From positions 57,429 through 121,428 of the forward strand of contig NZ_AVFL01000025.1 in NCBI RefSeq assembly GCF_000576635.1: DNA of 64,000 bases, given 5' to 3'. Below the pieces are notes generated by a model. The model made no database searches. It saw only the letters and a program-made list of their open reading frames with translations, and was not told the origin of the DNA. Every line of letters begins with the position of its first letter. Position 1 is the first letter of the stretch. Origin of the DNA: Skermanella stibiiresistens SB22. Its GTDB lineage: Bacteria; Pseudomonadota; Alphaproteobacteria; Azospirillales; Azospirillaceae. Shown here in pieces: positions 38,683-47,135 of this stretch. Made by a program: the position numbers and the translations under genes.

Positions 38683-40221
38683 TTAGAACATCGCCGACTG
38701 ATTGTAGAACGGCTTGCTCTCCCCCTCACGGATGTAGCCGTCGTAGAAGGCTTTGACGTGGGGGAAGACGGCGTTACCAAGCTCGCGGCGGGCGACTTCG
38801 TCCGGGGTGCGGGGCTTGGATAGGGTTTCGGCGATCTCCGCCAGCACCTGGTCGCGGTCAATGCGGGTGAAGCGGCCGTCGGCGTAGACGGCCTCGCCGT
38901 CGATGTAGACGGCGTCGACCGCGTTGGTCTTGGCGCGCTGCATGACCGCGTCGAGCATGGGGATGTCGGGGTCCTGGAACGGATATGTGGCCGTCTTCCA
39001 ATTGATCAGCACCGCGTCGAAGAAACGGCCTTCGTCCAAGCGGCCGATCTGTTCGCCGAACGCGGTCGTCTTGGCGCCTGATTCGGTCGCCATCCTCAGC
39101 ACCTGCGGGCAAGTCGGCACGTCGTCGCCCATCCCCGGCGTGCGGTGGACGCGCAGCGCCAGCCGCAGCTCCTGGAGCATGTCGCGGTCGTCGTTGATGC
39201 CGGCCTCGTCAAGGCCCATGCCGACCGTGATTCCCTTCCGCTCGAACGCGTTGAGCGGGGCGATGCCCGAGCGCAGGCGGAAGTTGGACGAGCAGTTGTG
39301 GCAGATGCAGGTGCCGGTCTCGGCGGTGATGTCGATGTCCTCATCGGTCAGCCAGACGCCGTGACCCAGCGTCATGCGCGGGCTGAGCAGGCCCAGGTCG
39401 TACAGATGGCGCACGGCGGTCTTGCCGGTGCGGCGCATCGCATATTCCTTCTGGTACGCGGTCTCCAGCAGGTGCATGTGCATCGGCACTCCCGCGGCCT
39501 TCGACTTCTCGTTCAGCGCCAGCAGGCCGTCGTCGGTGCACCAGTGCAGGTTGGCCGGGGCCAGCTGGATGCGGGTCAGACGCTGGCCCTCGTTCTCCGC
39601 CGTCAGCTGGTCGAACAGGGTCAGGAACTCCTGGAACGGCAGCGCCTGCCCCTTCAGGTAGCTCAGCAGCTCGCCGCTCAGCGGCTTCGGCAGGCGGGCG
39701 CAGAACTCCTCGTCGGCCTCGTAGACCAGCCGGTTCTGTTCCCGCACGGCGTAGCAGTACGACGCCCGCATGCCCAGCGCGCGGTAGGCTCCCAGCACCT
39801 TGGACGCGGCGCCGTGGATCGCGTCGTAGCCGCCCGCCATCCAGCCATGGATGTGCTGGACCGTGGTGACGCCCGACGCGACCATTTCGAAGGCGGAATA
39901 GAGCGTGTCCAGGTACAGGTCGATCTTGCGCGCCGGCATCCGGCTGGCGAACCACAGTTCCAGGGCGTGGTCGGGCGAGCCGAGCTGGAGCGGCGTCAGC
40001 CCGACATGGTGGTGGCTGTTGACGAAGCCCGGCATCATGACGTGGTTCGGATAGCTCTTGACCACCGCCGCCGGCGCCAGTCCCTTCATGTCGTCGAGCG
40101 TGCCGACGGCGGCGATCACGCCGTCGCGCGACAGCACGGCGCCGTCGTCGATCACGATCGGGGTGTGGCGATCCTGGATGCCGGTGACGACCCAGCGGGC
40201 CTGGACGATGAGTTCTCCCAT
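38683..40221 (-). CDS. amidohydrolase family protein (TRZ/ATZ type)
   Basis: A 512-residue metal-dependent hydrolase. NSHHHVG near residue 69 supplies the metal HxH, HMHLLETAYQ the next metal His with catalytic Glu, LGHGVW a further His and MGLDEAGINDDRDML the Asp. The layout is that of chlorohydrolase/deaminase enzymes acting on N-heterocycles, but it is about 60 residues longer than the protein at 7885. GGAG before the ATG at 40221 fixes the start. It is the last gene of an importer-nitrilase-hydrolase operon. The substrate is unknown. Confidence 0.85.
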   Translation of the reverse strand: MGELIVQARWVVTGIQDRHTPIVIDDGAVLSRDGVIAAVGTLDDMKGLAPAAVVKSYPNHVMMPGFVNSHHHVGLTPLQLGSPDHALELWFASRMPARKIDLYLDTLYSAFEMVASGVTTVQHIHGWMAGGYDAIHGAASKVLGAYRALGMRASYCYAVREQNRLVYEADEEFCARLPKPLSGELLSYLKGQALPFQEFLTLFDQLTAENEGQRLTRIQLAPANLHWCTDDGLLALNEKSKAAGVPMHMHLLETAYQKEYAMRRTGKTAVRHLYDLGLLSPRMTLGHGVWLTDEDIDITAETGTCICHNCSSNFRLRSGIAPLNAFERKGITVGMGLDEAGINDDRDMLQELRLALRVHRTPGMGDDVPTCPQVLRMATESGAKTTAFGEQIGRLDEGRFFDAVLINWKTATYPFQDPDIPMLDAVMQRAKTNAVDAVYIDGEAVYADGRFTRIDRDQVLAEIAETLSKPRTPDEVARRELGNAVFPHVKAFYDGYIREGESKPFYNQSAMF

Positions 40222-40231
40222 GGGGGGCTCC

Positions 40232-41107
40232 TTATTGTTCATGAATGGGGACCGCCGGAAGCCGCAGCCGACGCGCGGTCGGGTTGCGGGCGGCGGCGAT
40301 CCTGATTTGATTGGGATCGATATCGACGGTGACGCCGCCAGTTGGGCCGCTGGGACCGCTGGCGATGGCGCCGTCGGGAGAGATGGCGACGGTCGAGCCG
40401 TCGTGGCGGACGGGGCCGCCGGTGATCGTTTCGGTTCCGTATCGGGCCGCCGCGATGGCATAGACCGCGTTGGCTCGGGCATGGGTGCGCATTTCGGCCT
40501 CGAAGATGCCGTCGGGATCGCTGGGCGCCGGTCCCGACACCAGAACCGCCACGGCATCCGCGCCAGCGGCGGCGACAGCCCGCCAGCTTTCCGGAAAGCG
40601 CCGGTCGTAGCAGACCAGCGCCGCCAGCCGGATCGGGCCGATCTCGACCACACCAACCGTGGCCGGTCCGGCCTCGAAATGATCGGCCTCGCCGAAGCGA
40701 TCGCCGTCCGCCACCGGCGGCAGGTGGATCTTCAAGGCGACGACCTCCGCTGCGGCGTGGCCGGGCCGGGCCAGCACCGCCGCGTTGAACGGCTTGGCGT
40801 GACGGCCCCGCTCCGGCAGAAGCGCCACCGACAGCGCCATCCCGAACAGGATCGGCACGCCGGTTCGCTTGGCCAATCCCACCGCCCAAGCCGCCGTCGG
40901 GCCATCCAGCGGCTCGGCCAGATGGCGCCAAGCCTCCGGCTCCTTCGCCGCGGCGTAGGGTACAGCGAACAGTTCCGGCAGGATCACGAGGTCGCAGCCG
41001 GCCTCGACCAAGGCCAAAACCCGGGGCTCGGCCGCGTCGAGCGCGCGACCGAGCCCGTCGTCGGCCGGCCCTGTCGAGGCCGCTCCGACGCGGAAGCGTT
41101 TCTCCAT
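40232..41107 (-). CDS. carbon-nitrogen hydrolase (nitrilase superfamily)
   Basis: A 291-residue nitrilase-fold enzyme. The catalytic triad is visible: E45 in ILPELF, Lys in VALKIHLPP, and Cys in LVCYDRRFPE. Superfamily members hydrolyse amides, carbamoyl groups or nitriles (for example N-carbamoyl amino acids and beta-ureidopropionate). It stands between an ABC transporter ATPase and an amidohydrolase, ten bases from the latter, which suggests that the two enzymes act in sequence on the imported compound, such as ring opening and then amide release. The order of steps is inference. Confidence 0.88.
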   Translation of the reverse strand: MEKRFRVGAASTGPADDGLGRALDAAEPRVLALVEAGCDLVILPELFAVPYAAAKEPEAWRHLAEPLDGPTAAWAVGLAKRTGVPILFGMALSVALLPERGRHAKPFNAAVLARPGHAAAEVVALKIHLPPVADGDRFGEADHFEAGPATVGVVEIGPIRLAALVCYDRRFPESWRAVAAAGADAVAVLVSGPAPSDPDGIFEAEMRTHARANAVYAIAAARYGTETITGGPVRHDGSTVAISPDGAIASGPSGPTGGVTVDIDPNQIRIAAARNPTARRLRLPAVPIHEQ

Positions 41108-41120
41108 GCTTCTGTCGGTC

Positions 41121-41909
41121 CTAGACCACTTCCTGCTCGGCGAAGGCGCGATCGACCTCGTCCGCCAGCAGTTCGGTGAACATGTCGCGATACTCGTGAT
41201 AGCGGGGGTCGCGGCTGGGCCGGGGGCGCGGCAAGTCGATCGGCACGATGGTCTTGACCTGTCCCGGCCTTGATGTGAACACCACCACCCGGTCGGCCAA
41301 GGCGATCGCCTCGTCGATCGAGTGGGTGACCAGGATCACCGAGGCGCCGCTGTCCCGCCAGATCTGGAGCAGGAAGTCCTGCATCTTGGACCGGGTCTGG
41401 ACATCCAGCGCCGCGAAGGGCTCGTCCATCATCAGCACCTTGGGCCGCATCGCCAGCGCCCGGGCACAAGCCGCCCGCTGGCGCATGCCGCCGGACAGCT
41501 CGTCCGGCTTCTTCTCCATCATGTCGCCCAGCCCGACCTTCCGCAGCATGTCGGCCGCCACCGCGCGCCGTTCCGCAACCGGAACGCCCCGCACCGACAG
41601 ACCGAAGGCCACGTTGTCCAGGATGGTCAGCCAGGGGAACAGCGAGGCCTCCTGGAAGATCAGGCCGCGCTCCGCCGAGGGTTCGGTCACGAACGCGCCG
41701 TCCTGCTCGATCACGCCGCCGGAGGTCCCCTCCAGCCCCGCGATCATGTAGAGCAGCGTGGACTTGCCGCAGCCCGACGGCCCCAGCAGCACCACGAACT
41801 CGCCCGGCATGACATCCAGGCTGAGGTTCCGCAGCGCGTGGACGGGAGGACGGCCCTCCGGCGTCCAGGTCTTGGCGACGTTCTTTATCGATACCGCTGG
41901 GCGGGTCAT
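41121..41909 (-). CDS. ABC transporter ATP-binding protein (SsuB/TauB-like)
   Basis: A 262-residue ATPase. Walker A GPSGCGKST is at residues 43-51, the Q-loop is FQEASLFPW, the signature LSGGMRQR, Walker B VLMMDEPFAALD and the H-loop VTHSIDEA. It overlaps the permease stop by four bases. It is the second importer ATPase of this class in the window and is close enough to the one at 6219 to suggest related substrates. Confidence 0.93.
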   Translation of the reverse strand: MTRPAVSIKNVAKTWTPEGRPPVHALRNLSLDVMPGEFVVLLGPSGCGKSTLLYMIAGLEGTSGGVIEQDGAFVTEPSAERGLIFQEASLFPWLTILDNVAFGLSVRGVPVAERRAVAADMLRKVGLGDMMEKKPDELSGGMRQRAACARALAMRPKVLMMDEPFAALDVQTRSKMQDFLLQIWRDSGASVILVTHSIDEAIALADRVVVFTSRPGQVKTIVPIDLPRPRPSRDPRYHEYRDMFTELLADEVDRAFAEQEVV

Positions 41910-42808
41910 TTCGAGCCTCCCTGGCCGGGCGCCACCCACCACAGCATGCGGCCCTGGATGTAGCGCAGGCCCCAGTCGAACAGGAAGCCCAGCACGCCGA
42001 TGATCGCCATGGTGAAGAAGACCAGCTTGGCGTTGAAGGTCGCCCGCGCCATGCTGGTGATCTGCCCCAACCCCGAGCCGACGCCCACCGCCTCGGCGAT
42101 CAGCACGACCATCCAGGCGGCGAACAGGTTCAGGCGCAGCGTCATGAACAGGCTCGGCAGGATGGCCGGCAGGGTCACGCGCCAGAAGGTCTGCGCCTCG
42201 GTCGCCCCCATGATGCGGGCGACGTGCAGGTAGTTCCTCGGCACGCTTTCCAACTGCGCCACGGTGGACAGCACGATCGCGAAGAAGACCGTGATGAACA
42301 CCAGGAAGATCGCCGGCACGTCGCCGATGCCGAACACGAAGATCGCCACCGGAAGCCACGCCACCGGCGAGATCGGCGCCAGCAGCAGGATGGTCGGCAG
42401 CAGCAGGTTGCGGACCATCCTGACGTAGTGGACCATCGCCCCGACCGCAACGCCCAGCACGAAACCAAGCGCCAGCCCCAGCACGACCCGGCTGGTGGTC
42501 CACAGGATCGTCAGCAGCAGGCCCGTCACGCCGTTGCCCGCCGCCTTGGCGCCGACGATGTTCTTCTGGCTGAAGTACCCCAGCGTGCCCGGAATGTCCT
42601 GGAGGAACAGGTGCGGCGGCGGCAGGAGCAGCGGATTGGCCCAGCCGATCGCCCACAGGATCTCCCAGATCGCCGTGAACAACCCGATGGAGGCCATTCC
42701 CCAGCCGATGCCGACCAGGTGCCGGCGCAGCTTGGGCGAGCCGGACGGGAGGCGTCCCACTCCCGCCCCGCCAAACAAGGTCGCGACCGATTTCGTGCTG
42801 ATGCTCAT
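41906..42808 (-). CDS. ABC transporter permease (SsuC-like)
   Basis: A 300-residue inner-membrane protein with about six helices and the EAA loop ATEAQTFWRVTLPAILPSLF. The N-terminal 25 residues are polar. The ATG at 42808 lies ten bases after the binding-protein stop, so the three transport genes are contiguous. It forms the channel for the receptor at 42819. Confidence 0.92.
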   Translation of the reverse strand: MSISTKSVATLFGGAGVGRLPSGSPKLRRHLVGIGWGMASIGLFTAIWEILWAIGWANPLLLPPPHLFLQDIPGTLGYFSQKNIVGAKAAGNGVTGLLLTILWTTSRVVLGLALGFVLGVAVGAMVHYVRMVRNLLLPTILLLAPISPVAWLPVAIFVFGIGDVPAIFLVFITVFFAIVLSTVAQLESVPRNYLHVARIMGATEAQTFWRVTLPAILPSLFMTLRLNLFAAWMVVLIAEAVGVGSGLGQITSMARATFNAKLVFFTMAIIGVLGFLFDWGLRYIQGRMLWWVAPGQGGSK

Positions 42809-42818
42809 GTCAAAAAAC

Positions 42819-43886
42819 TCAGGCGGCGGACTTCAGATGCAGGGAGCTGTAGAGCGTGCCGTTCTCGGCGATCACCTGGTTCAGCAGGCTCCAGTCGAAG
42901 GCGCCGGCGTCGGGCAGCTTGCGGATATAGCCAAGCTCCTGCATCGACTTGCCGCGATCGATGATGAACTGCTGCTGGTCACGCTGGTCGACGACGATCG
43001 GCTGCTTGGTGGACGCGTCGATCGCCGCTTCCATGGTCGTCTTGTAATAGCTGCCGACGGTGTCGTTCAGCGCCGCCTGCTTGTCGGACTCGGCCTGCGA
43101 TTGGGCCATCATCAGCGCCTTGATCACCGACTTGACCGCCGCCGGGTTGCTCTCCAGCAGGGGGATGCGGGCGGCCAGCACGCAATCCGAATAGCCCTTG
43201 CCGTACAGGTCGGTGCCATCGGACAGGACCGTGGCGCCTGGCCGTCCCATCACGCATTGCGAGGCGTAGGGCTCGATGTGGCAGATGGCGTCGACGGCGC
43301 CGGCGATGAAGGCCTGGGCCAGTTCCGGCGAGGTGTTGAGGTAGCGGATGTCGACATCCTGGAAGGTCATGCCGGCCTTCTTCAGATAGTCGAACGGCAG
43401 AACCTCCAACGTGTCGGCCTGGAAGGTGCCGAACGTCTTGCCCCTCAGGTCCGCCGCCGACTTGATGCCTTCCTTCGCCACGATGATGCAGCCTTGGACA
43501 CCGCCGCCGGCGACGATCCGCACGGGAGCGCCCGCGTCGTACAGGGTCATGAAGTTGGAGTACGGGATCATCGAGATGTCGACCAGCCCGGCCCCGAACA
43601 TCGTGGTGATCTCGGTGTTGGACGGCGTCACGACGAATTCCAGCTCGACGCCATCCGCCTTGGTCAGTTCCCGCTCCTTGGCGAGGAAGATGCCCATGTT
43701 GCAGAAGCCCGAGCCATGGGTCGCCTTGACCGTGGTCGCGGCGTGGGCCGCCGTCGGCGCCAGCAGCGCCGCCATGTGGGCGGGGATCGCCACGGTGGCC
43801 GCGGCGCCCAAGGTGCCGACGGCGGAGGTCTTCAGGAAGTTTCGGCGTGAGAACTGTTGGTAGAAGGTGCCATCACGATCGCACAT
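42819..43886 (-). CDS. ABC transporter substrate-binding protein, NMT1-like, Tat-exported
   Basis: A 355-residue periplasmic receptor. The N-terminus carries a twin-arginine signal (FSRRNFLKTSAVGTLGAAAT) cut after AHAA, so it is exported folded. The mature NMT1-like domain starts TTVKATHGSGFCNMGIFLAK. GGAG before the ATG at 43886 favours this start over one ten codons upstream. It is the first gene of a five-gene operon. The ligand is probably a small nitrogen-containing ring or amide, by the company it keeps. Confidence 0.92.
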   Translation of the reverse strand: MCDRDGTFYQQFSRRNFLKTSAVGTLGAAATVAIPAHMAALLAPTAAHAATTVKATHGSGFCNMGIFLAKERELTKADGVELEFVVTPSNTEITTMFGAGLVDISMIPYSNFMTLYDAGAPVRIVAGGGVQGCIIVAKEGIKSAADLRGKTFGTFQADTLEVLPFDYLKKAGMTFQDVDIRYLNTSPELAQAFIAGAVDAICHIEPYASQCVMGRPGATVLSDGTDLYGKGYSDCVLAARIPLLESNPAAVKSVIKALMMAQSQAESDKQAALNDTVGSYYKTTMEAAIDASTKQPIVVDQRDQQQFIIDRGKSMQELGYIRKLPDAGAFDWSLLNQVIAENGTLYSSLHLKSAA

Positions 43887-44225
43887 GGTCCACTCCAGTC
43901 GTTTGATAGACCGCATGGAACCCGCGCGAAGTCATGTCCCAACCCCTCGAGAGGACCCTCGGGAGGAGCGGGGTTGCGCTCAAACGACGTGTGTTCGATC
44001 GCACTGGCCATTGCACGGAATCCATACAATGGGCACGCCAACCCAAAAGAGCGTGGATCGCTCTGCGCTAGTGGATCTGACGTCGCAAAACCCGTGCCAA
44101 AGTTAAAAACTGGTTAACGACGGCGGAATTCACCCTGACCGCCGCCCCGGAACGCATCGAATGCCCTGATAAGAGCCACCTGCACCATATCGATGCAGGA
44201 ACCGGCGCGGCGGGAGCCCAAAAAT
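43887..44225. other. 339-base interval between two minus-strand operons
   Basis: It should carry the promoter of the importer operon on its left side and the end of the acylphosphatase transcript on its right. I see no coding frame with gene-like composition and no convincing terminator or repeat. Confidence 0.5.
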
Positions 44226-44504
44226 CTAGCGTTGCTCGAACCCGTCCGCGTCCGGATGCTCGGCCGGCTGGACCACCACGTCAGTGACGCGGGCGTGCTT
44301 CGGTCCTTCCCGGCACGCTTCGATCATGGCGTCCACTTGATCCGCCGGACCGGCGAACAGCGCTTCGACCGTGCCGTCCTCCAGATTGCGCACCCAGCCC
44401 ACCAGCCCAAGCAAGCGCGCCCGCTCCACCGTCCAGGCGCGGTACCAGACGCCCTGCACCCGGCCCGAGATGATGACGGAAACCGCTCTCACGTCGCCGG
44501 TCAT
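44226..44504 (-). CDS. acyP: acylphosphatase
   Basis: A 92-residue acylphosphatase hydrolysing acyl-phosphates in the cytoplasm. The conserved Arg lies in SGRVQGVWYRAW and the catalytic Asn in GWVRNLEDGTVEALFAG. The ATG overlaps the trpF stop by one base (TGATG), so it is the last gene of the pyrF-trpF unit. A longer upstream frame is only the shadow of trpF. Confidence 0.93.
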   Translation of the reverse strand: MTGDVRAVSVIISGRVQGVWYRAWTVERARLLGLVGWVRNLEDGTVEALFAGPADQVDAMIEACREGPKHARVTDVVVQPAEHPDADGFEQR

Positions 44505-45145
44505 CACCGCCCCGCCGCCCGCAGGAAATCCAGGATCAGGTCCGGGTCCTTGTGCCCCGGCCGGTCCTCCACCCCCGAACTCACATCGATCGATTGGGCG
44601 CCGCTGATCGCGATGGCCTCGGCGACATTGGCGATCGTCAGGCCGCCCGACAGCATCCACGGCTTCGACCAGGTCCGCCCGGTCAGGATGGTCCAGTCGA
44701 AGGCGATGCCGTTGCCGCCCGGCAGGGCCGAGACCTTGGCCGGCGGCTTGGCGTCGAACAGCAGCCGGTCGGCCACCTCGGCATAGGCGTCCACCACGTC
44801 CAGATCGGCGACCGACGACACCTTGATCGCCTTCATCACCGGCATGGAAAAGGCAGCCTTGATCTCCGCCACGCGGGCCGGCGACTCGTCGCCGTGAAGC
44901 TGGATCAGGTCCAGCGGGACTTGGCTGACCACGTGCTCCAGGTATTCGTTCGAGGGATCGACGAACAGGCCGACCGTCCTGACGCCGGTCGGCACCATCC
45001 GCGCCAGTTCCGCCGCCAGCGGAGGGGCCACGTGCCGGGGCGAGCGGTCGTAGAACACCAGCCCGATGTAACGGGCACCGCCTTTGACGGCGGCCTGGAC
45101 CGCGCCCGGATGGCCGACGCCGCAGATCTTGACCTGAACGGTCAT
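44504..45145 (-). CDS. trpF: phosphoribosylanthranilate isomerase
   Basis: A 213-residue TIM barrel for the third step of tryptophan synthesis. The N-terminal VKICG places the catalytic Cys, and the Asp/phosphate regions LFDAKPPAKVSALPGGNGIAF and MLSGGLTIANVAEAI are clear. A GAGGGAG-like site precedes the ATG at 45145; a GTG two codons earlier is possible. In most alphaproteobacteria trpB and trpA follow trpF; here an acylphosphatase does. Confidence 0.96.
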   Translation of the reverse strand: MTVQVKICGVGHPGAVQAAVKGGARYIGLVFYDRSPRHVAPPLAAELARMVPTGVRTVGLFVDPSNEYLEHVVSQVPLDLIQLHGDESPARVAEIKAAFSMPVMKAIKVSSVADLDVVDAYAEVADRLLFDAKPPAKVSALPGGNGIAFDWTILTGRTWSKPWMLSGGLTIANVAEAIAISGAQSIDVSSGVEDRPGHKDPDLILDFLRAAGR

Positions 45146-45187
45146 AGCCACTCCCTCACCAAATCACCGTCACGGACGAATTCACCG

Positions 45188-45922
45188 TCACAGAAGTTCC
45201 TTCACGATCGCCCGGGCCGCCGCCGCCGGATCGGCCGCCTGGGTGATCGGCCGCCCGATCACCAGGAAATCGGCCCCCTGGTCCACGGCATCGCGCGGGG
45301 TCATCACCCGCTTCTGGTCGCCAACCGGCGCCCCCGTCGGCCGAATCCCAGGAACCATCAGCACGAAGTCGGGCCCGCGATCCGCCCGCAGGGCCGCGAC
45401 CTCGGCGGGAGAGCAGATGATGCCGTCCAAGCCGCAGGACTGCGCCAGCTCCGCCAGCCGCCGCGCCTGGTCCAGCACGGAAACGCCCTGACCGACCGAC
45501 ACCAGGTCGTCGTCGTCCAGGCTGGTCAGCACCGTGACACCCAGCAGCCGGGGCCTAGGCAGGTCGGTCATCGACGCCGCCTCCACCGCCGCGCGCATCA
45601 TCGCCGGCCCACCACTGGTGTGGATCGTCAGGAAAGCCGGCTGGAGCGGCAGCATCGCCCGCACCGCCGCCGCGACCGTGTTGGGAATATCGTGCAGCTT
45701 CAGATCCAGGAACAGCGGCGGCCGGACCTCGGCCGCCATGCCGCCCATGACCGCCCGGATGCCGGCGGGACCCTGCCCCACGAAGAATTCCAGCCCCAGC
45801 TTGACGCCGCCCACGATGCCGGCCAGCCGCTCGGCCAACCCGCGCGCGGCCTCGATCTCGGGCGTGTCGATCGACACGAAAACGCGCTGGGCGGCGGAAC
45901 CAATCGATGCGTCGAATGTCAT
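45188..45922 (-). CDS. pyrF: orotidine 5'-phosphate decarboxylase
   Basis: A 244-residue OMP decarboxylase making UMP. The catalytic Asp-Lys-Asp motif is in FLDLKLHDIPNTV, and the phosphate-binding end GIRPTGAPVGDQKRVMTP is typical. The gene lies 42 bases upstream of trpF. Its ATG overlaps the stop of the FAD oxidase by four bases, so the two are coupled even though their functions are unrelated. Confidence 0.97.
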   Translation of the reverse strand: MTFDASIGSAAQRVFVSIDTPEIEAARGLAERLAGIVGGVKLGLEFFVGQGPAGIRAVMGGMAAEVRPPLFLDLKLHDIPNTVAAAVRAMLPLQPAFLTIHTSGGPAMMRAAVEAASMTDLPRPRLLGVTVLTSLDDDDLVSVGQGVSVLDQARRLAELAQSCGLDGIICSPAEVAALRADRGPDFVLMVPGIRPTGAPVGDQKRVMTPRDAVDQGADFLVIGRPITQAADPAAAARAIVKELL

Positions 45923-47094
45923 GGCGACTCCAATGAGGAACGGTCGAATAAGGTTTTGTCCAATAAATCGGCCTCGCCATCCGGCGAGGCTCCCGCGGCC
46001 CATGACGTCAATGTCGGTCCCAGGCCGGGGTTTTCCAAGGCCGCCGCCATCGCCTCGCCCAGTACGGCGCCAAACTTGAAGCCATGGCCGGAGAAGCCGG
46101 TCATCACCCAGGCGCGCTTGCCCACCGGCTCCACGACGAAACGCTCGTCCTTCTCGCAGGTATAAAAGCAGGTGGCGGCGCTGGCGATCGAATAACGCTC
46201 CGGTTCCGCCAGCCGCGCGCGGCCAAAGGCCCAGATCCGCTCCGCCTCCTCGAGTTCCGCGTCGCGGTCCTGGTCCGGATCCCCGGTCAGGGTGAAACGA
46301 TGGTCGCCGATCTTCATGCCCGTTCCCGCCACCGGCGGCACCAAATAGAATCCGCAGTCGGGGTCGATGTCCAGCACCATGGGATGCCGCGCCCAGGCGT
46401 CCCGCAGCGCGTCGGGTATGGTCAGATATGTCAGCACCTGCCGCGATGGTGTGACGCGGGCGGCGACCGAGGGGGCCAGCCGCCGCACCCATGGCCCCGC
46501 CGCGATCACAACGGCGTCGGCCTCCACCGTCGAGCGGTCGGCCAGCCGCAGTGTGCCCCGCTCCGGATCGACATCCTCGACAGCCATGTGGGGGTGGATC
46601 GTCACGCCGCGCCCCGGCAGGTGGTGCGCCATCAGCTCGATGATCCGCCCGGCCAGCAGCACGCCGCCGCTGTCCAGGTGGAACGCCTCACGCACACCGT
46701 CGGACGCGATCAGCGGAAACTCCGCCGCCAAATCCGGCCCCGACAGCCAGCGCACCGCCCGCCCCCGCTCGGCAAGCGTCGCGGCGCTGTCATGGAGCCA
46801 GCCGGTGTCCTCGATCGAGCCGACGCACAGGGTGCCGGTCGGCACATACAGCGTCTCGCCCAAGTCGGCCCACAGCCGATCCCACGCTTGGTACGCCTGA
46901 TCCACCATGGCGGTGTAGCCAGCCTCGGCGCCATAGGCGTGGCGGATCAGTCGGTGCTGGTCGACCGACGAGCCGAGCGGGTTGGGAACCGCGTATTGAT
47001 CGTAGACGCTGACCTGATGACCGCGCCGGGCCAAAGCCCAGGCGGTCGACAGCCCCATGATGCCGGCTCCGACGACGGCGACGCGCATGCCCAT
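45919..47094 (-). CDS. FAD-dependent amine/amino-acid oxidase (sarcosine oxidase/DAO family)
   Basis: A 391-residue DAO-fold flavoprotein. The ADP-binding motif is VVGAGIMGLSTAWALARRGH at the N-terminus. TCFYTCEKDERFVVEP and MTGFSGHGFKFGAVLGE match the monomeric sarcosine oxidase/N-methyl-amino-acid oxidase group, in which the Cys near CFYTC can carry covalent FAD. Start ATG at 47094. Together with the ornithine-cyclodeaminase-like protein 41 bases upstream it suggests catabolism of an N-methyl or cyclic amino acid such as sarcosine, pipecolate or proline derivatives. Substrate unproven. Confidence 0.88.
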   Translation of the reverse strand: MGMRVAVVGAGIMGLSTAWALARRGHQVSVYDQYAVPNPLGSSVDQHRLIRHAYGAEAGYTAMVDQAYQAWDRLWADLGETLYVPTGTLCVGSIEDTGWLHDSAATLAERGRAVRWLSGPDLAAEFPLIASDGVREAFHLDSGGVLLAGRIIELMAHHLPGRGVTIHPHMAVEDVDPERGTLRLADRSTVEADAVVIAAGPWVRRLAPSVAARVTPSRQVLTYLTIPDALRDAWARHPMVLDIDPDCGFYLVPPVAGTGMKIGDHRFTLTGDPDQDRDAELEEAERIWAFGRARLAEPERYSIASAATCFYTCEKDERFVVEPVGKRAWVMTGFSGHGFKFGAVLGEAMAAALENPGLGPTLTSWAAGASPDGEADLLDKTLFDRSSLESP

Positions 47095-47135
47095 GATTGG
47101 AGACTTCCCCTCAACCCCGTCCCGACGCGGCGAAC

